NCBI RefSeq assembly: GCF_003725995.1
Contig: NZ_QIBX01000005.1
Coordinates: 1 to 64,000, forward strand
Source of the DNA: Slackia equolifaciens
GTDB taxonomy: Bacteria > Actinomycetota > Coriobacteriia > Coriobacteriales > Eggerthellaceae
Direction: 5' to 3'
Length of the DNA stretch: 64,000 nt
The translations under genes were made by a program, and so were the position numbers. The notes beneath the pieces were generated by a model. The model searched no databases, was not told where the DNA came from, and saw only the letters and a program-made list of their open reading frames with translations. Shown here in pieces: positions 61,465 through 64,000 of the stretch (positions within the stretch are counted from its first letter, which is position 1; the number at the start of each line of letters is the position of its first letter).

Positions 61465-62709
61465 ATGGCGGAGGAGAAGAGGCGCACCTTGCGCAGGGCA
61501 ATATGGATGGCGTTCGCGGCGTTTCTTCTGTTCGTGGCAGCGCTGGGAGTGGTGTATTCCAGGCAGGTGCTCGCGGCTCTGCTTGCGGTGTGGACCGCCG
61601 TGCTTCCGCTGCTTCTAGGCTGCATTATCGCCTACGTGCTCAACCTTATAATGGGTCGCCTTGAACGCGTGTATTTCCCCAAATCCACGAACAAGGCGGT
61701 TATGGCGTCGCGCAGGCCGGTGTGCCTCATCCTTTCCATCGCCATCATCGCCGCCATTGTTGCCGCTATCGTGAACCTGGTTCTTCCGCAGGTCAGAATG
61801 AGCTGGGACGTGTTGGAAAACGGCGTGATGATGGTCGCGCAGAACCTGTACTCATGGGGCGAGCAGAACGAGGAGGCGCTGCTGGGCGCTCTCGGAGCGG
61901 GCGGCCTTGACAGCTTGCGGGAGAGCTTCACCAAGTTCGTCGAGAACCTGTCGAACGGGTCGGGCGACGGCGCCTCCCAGCTTTCCTCCATCCTCACCAC
62001 GGTGTTCTCGACGGTGTATTCCATCGCGCACGGCGTGTTCATCGGCATCGTGGCCCTGGTGTTTTCGCTCTATATCCTCATCGATAAAGAGCGCGTGATC
62101 CGCGGCGGGCGTGCGATCGTGGAGCTGCTGCTCCCGCCGAAGGGCGCCTCCGCCGTGCGCCATGCCGCGCACATTGCCAACGACAGCTTCTCGCGCTTCA
62201 TCACGGGCCAGTGCATCGAGGCCGTGATACTGGGCGTGCTCTGCGCTATCGGCATGACCGTCTTCGGTATGCCGTATGCTCCTGCCGTGGGGGCGTGCGT
62301 GGGCATGACGGCGCTCGTGCCCGTGTTTGGAGCGTGGCTCGGCGGAGCCGTGGGCTTTTTGATGATCCTTACCGTGAATCCCATGACCGCCGTGTGGTTC
62401 GTTGTCTTTCTGGTCGTCCTTCAGCAGATAGAGTCGCATCTGATTTATCCCAACGTGGTTGGCGCATCGGTCGGTTTGCCGGGCATCTGGGTGTTTGCTG
62501 CGGTGCTCGTGGGCGGCGCGCTGTTCGGCGTGCTGGGCATGTTCCTAGGCGTTCCCACCGTTGCCACCGTGCGCACGCTCGCGATTGAGCGCGCCGCAAA
62601 GGTGCGCGCCAAGCGAAGCGCCGCCTCTGCGAAAGAGCCATCGACGCAGAGACCGTCTGATGAGAATGAGGCTCCTGAGGAGAATAGGCAGTCCAGGGAA
62701 AAGGCCTAG
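61465..62709 (+). CDS. AI-2E/PerM family transporter
   Basis: A 414-residue membrane protein of the AI-2E transporter superfamily (YdiK/PerM, COG0628) with about eight helices: two at the N-terminus, a long periplasmic-type loop (about 120-175), then VFIGIVALVFSLYILIDKERV and the family motif GASVGLPGIWVFAAVLVGGALFGVLGMFLGVP. The C-terminal tail is polar and charged. The substrate is unknown; family members have been linked to signal export and sodium/proton exchange. The ATG at 61465 follows GGGAG. Confidence 0.9.
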   Translation: MAEEKRRTLRRAIWMAFAAFLLFVAALGVVYSRQVLAALLAVWTAVLPLLLGCIIAYVLNLIMGRLERVYFPKSTNKAVMASRRPVCLILSIAIIAAIVAAIVNLVLPQVRMSWDVLENGVMMVAQNLYSWGEQNEEALLGALGAGGLDSLRESFTKFVENLSNGSGDGASQLSSILTTVFSTVYSIAHGVFIGIVALVFSLYILIDKERVIRGGRAIVELLLPPKGASAVRHAAHIANDSFSRFITGQCIEAVILGVLCAIGMTVFGMPYAPAVGACVGMTALVPVFGAWLGGAVGFLMILTVNPMTAVWFVVFLVVLQQIESHLIYPNVVGASVGLPGIWVFAAVLVGGALFGVLGMFLGVPTVATVRTLAIERAAKVRAKRSAASAKEPSTQRPSDENEAPEENRQSREKA

Positions 62710-62804
62710 CGCCAAAACGAGGCGCCAGGTGGTGCGACGCCATCTATGGTTGAGCGTCTCGGTTAAAGCGTCGCTTAGCGAAATCTTTGCATATGTTTTT
62801 CTCG

Positions 62805-62828
62805 AGCCCCGCAATCGCGGGGCTTTTT
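62805..62828 (+). terminator. Terminator of the PerM gene
   Basis: AGCCCCGC (62805-62812) and GCGGGGCT (62817-62824) with an AATC loop, followed by T. A clear intrinsic terminator. Confidence 0.9.
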
Positions 62829-62982
62829 GCCGTCTTTTTACGTCCGGGCGCTTAAACGGTCATTTCTATTACATAACCTTCTCCGCAAGTTGGCGCACCC
62901 CTCGAAAGCCTCTGACGTAGCGTTCCTACTATGTGAACCCGTCGCCCGGTTTCGATGTCTTGCACGTGGCGGCCCTTTGCTT

Positions 62983-63014
62983 TGGCGGAGCGCACCCGGT
63001 CCCGTGCTCCGCCA
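62983..63014 (+). other. Leader hairpin before the PhnD-like gene
   Basis: TGGCGGAGC (62983-62991) and GCTCCGCCA (63006-63014) form a perfect 9-bp stem with a 14-base loop, 67 bases before the start. The whole gap (62829-63080) is GC-rich and may be a structured leader; no known riboswitch was recognised. Confidence 0.5.
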
Positions 63015-63080
63015 GGCATCGAAGGCTGCGTGCGCGGGCGTCATGTCGTTCGGACAAGAGGATGAAGAGGAACTCACATC

Positions 63081-64000
63081 ATGCACACCATCGAAATTTC
63101 ACGTCGTAACTTTCTGAAGGGCTCCGCAGCGCTCGCGGGTCTCGCTGCCTTCGCTGCAATGACCGGCTGCTCGAGCTCTGGCGGCACCGACGCCGCCTCC
63201 GGCACGGGCGATGCCGCCGCGGCATCCACCGACCCCATCACCTTCGTGTGGCTGCCCGACAACTCTTCCGCCGACCTCTCTGCGGCGCGTGAGGCCATGG
63301 GCGCCGCCGTCACCGCCGCATGCGGCCGCGAGGTTGAGCTTTTGACCACCACCGACTACAACGTTGCCATCGAGAGCCTGGTTTCGGGCAACGCCCAGAT
63401 GGGCTACCTCGGCGCCGAGGGCTACGTACAGGCTCACGAGCGCAACGCAGCCGTTTTGTGCGCCTTCACCCAGAGCGACGAGGAGGGCGGCCTTGACGGC
63501 GCCTGCTACTACAGCCGCATCTGCGTGCGTCGCGAGGATGCCGACCAGTACAAAGACGGCGACTCCTATTCCATCCAGAACATCAAGGGCAAGAGCTTCT
63601 CGTTCGTGTCCGCCACCTCCACCTCGGGCTTTGCCATTCCGTCCTCGGCCATCGTGAGCCAATTCGGCCTGGAGAGCTCCGACGAGCTGCTCGAGGGCGG
63701 CAATTTCTTCAGCGAGGTGCTGTTCGGCAATTCGCATGCCGGCTCCATGGTGAACCTGCTCGCTGGCGACTGCGACGCCGCTGCCTTCGACGACGTTGAC
63801 GTCGACATGTATCTGGAGCTCGTTGAAGGCGAGGCCAACACCGTGGGCGCCGTGTATCGCGCTCGCGAGGACGCCGAGGCCCCCGTTGATACCGTGGCGG
63901 GCCAGGAGTTCGTGATCATCCAGGTGACCCCCGTGCTCAACGCCCCCTTCTGCTTCAACACCGACGAGCTCGACGAGGACACCCGCACCAAGATCACGGA
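63081..64000 (+). CDS. PhnD-like ABC binding lipoprotein (partial)
   Basis: The gene runs off the window end; 306 residues are visible. It has a Tat-like twin arginine (SRRNFLKG, R9-R10), a lipobox (MTGC, C33) and a mature domain like phosphate/phosphonate binding proteins of the PhnD type (VWLPDNSSADLSAAREAMG, then MGYLGAEGYVQAHERN and FVSATSTSGFAIPSSAI). The ligand may be a phosphonate, phosphite or related anion. GAAGAGG precedes the ATG by 5 bases. Confidence 0.88.
   Translation, partial: MHTIEISRRNFLKGSAALAGLAAFAAMTGCSSSGGTDAASGTGDAAAASTDPITFVWLPDNSSADLSAAREAMGAAVTAACGREVELLTTTDYNVAIESLVSGNAQMGYLGAEGYVQAHERNAAVLCAFTQSDEEGGLDGACYYSRICVRREDADQYKDGDSYSIQNIKGKSFSFVSATSTSGFAIPSSAIVSQFGLESSDELLEGGNFFSEVLFGNSHAGSMVNLLAGDCDAAAFDDVDVDMYLELVEGEANTVGAVYRAREDAEAPVDTVAGQEFVIIQVTPVLNAPFCFNTDELDEDTRTKIT

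Overview
The window is GC-rich, densely coded chromosomal DNA from an anaerobic actinobacterium, most likely of the class Coriobacteriia (Eggerthellaceae-like). Pointers are a Tat-exported molybdopterin oxidoreductase lipoprotein with DmsB/TorD partners, an [FeFe] hydrogenase, an NADP-type glutamate dehydrogenase, an LAxTG-type wall-anchored subtilase, an hrcA-dnaJ pair behind a CIRCE site, and many GTG starts. This is inferred from gene content; no rRNA or tRNA gene was seen that could settle the genus.

Layout. 1-5.4 kb: thiI, two small unknown genes, a YkvI-family transporter and a class III aminotransferase. 5.5-10.5 kb: comEA-comEC, a RelE/HigA-type toxin-antitoxin pair and holA. 10.5-18.6 kb: a two-component system whose sensor has a c-type-heme-like CxxCH motif, then a molybdoenzyme operon (catalytic subunit, FeS subunit, TorD-like chaperone, membrane cytochrome-like subunit, second FeS paralogue). 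18.6-19.3 kb: a second, paralogous toxin-antitoxin pair on the minus strand with a clean palindromic operator. 19.5-31.7 kb: housekeeping genes rpsT, engB, lepA, hemW, dus, hrcA, dnaJ, mtaB, a DgkA-type kinase, rsmE, ybeY and a proline/glutamine-tailed membrane protein. 31.7-32.4 kb: an AT-richer gene-free stretch with four copies of a TATAAAAA motif in two facing pairs. 32.4-40.6 kb: rplS, rnhB, yraN, comM, dprA, trmFO and a XerC-like recombinase; 37.55-38.23 kb is packed with tandem repeats and hairpins. 40.7-48.6 kb: a NarL-type two-component system, a YxeA-like protein, uvrA, an EamA transporter and an unknown membrane protein. 48.8-55.3 kb: a GltD-like oxidoreductase, HydA hydrogenase, an ABC binding lipoprotein and a fused permease-ATPase. 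55.5-59.5 kb: a large subtilase broken by an apparent single-base frameshift. 59.8-64 kb: gdhA, a PerM/AI-2E family protein and the start of a PhnD-like binding lipoprotein cut by the window end.

How the genes fit together. The molybdoenzyme operon and the hydrogenase operon are the main energy-metabolism loci. DNA uptake (comEA-comEC, dprA, comM) is encoded in two places. The least explained features lie between genes: a dispersed GGCAAGGTTT-rich element in three places, a 38-bp tandem array with exact spacing before trmFO, a tandem terminator-like array after dprA, the facing TATAAAAA pairs at 31.9-32.15 kb, and about 20-bp repeats between gdhA and the PerM gene. The hydrogenase operon reads directly into a NitT/TauT-type importer gene, an arrangement that deserves attention.
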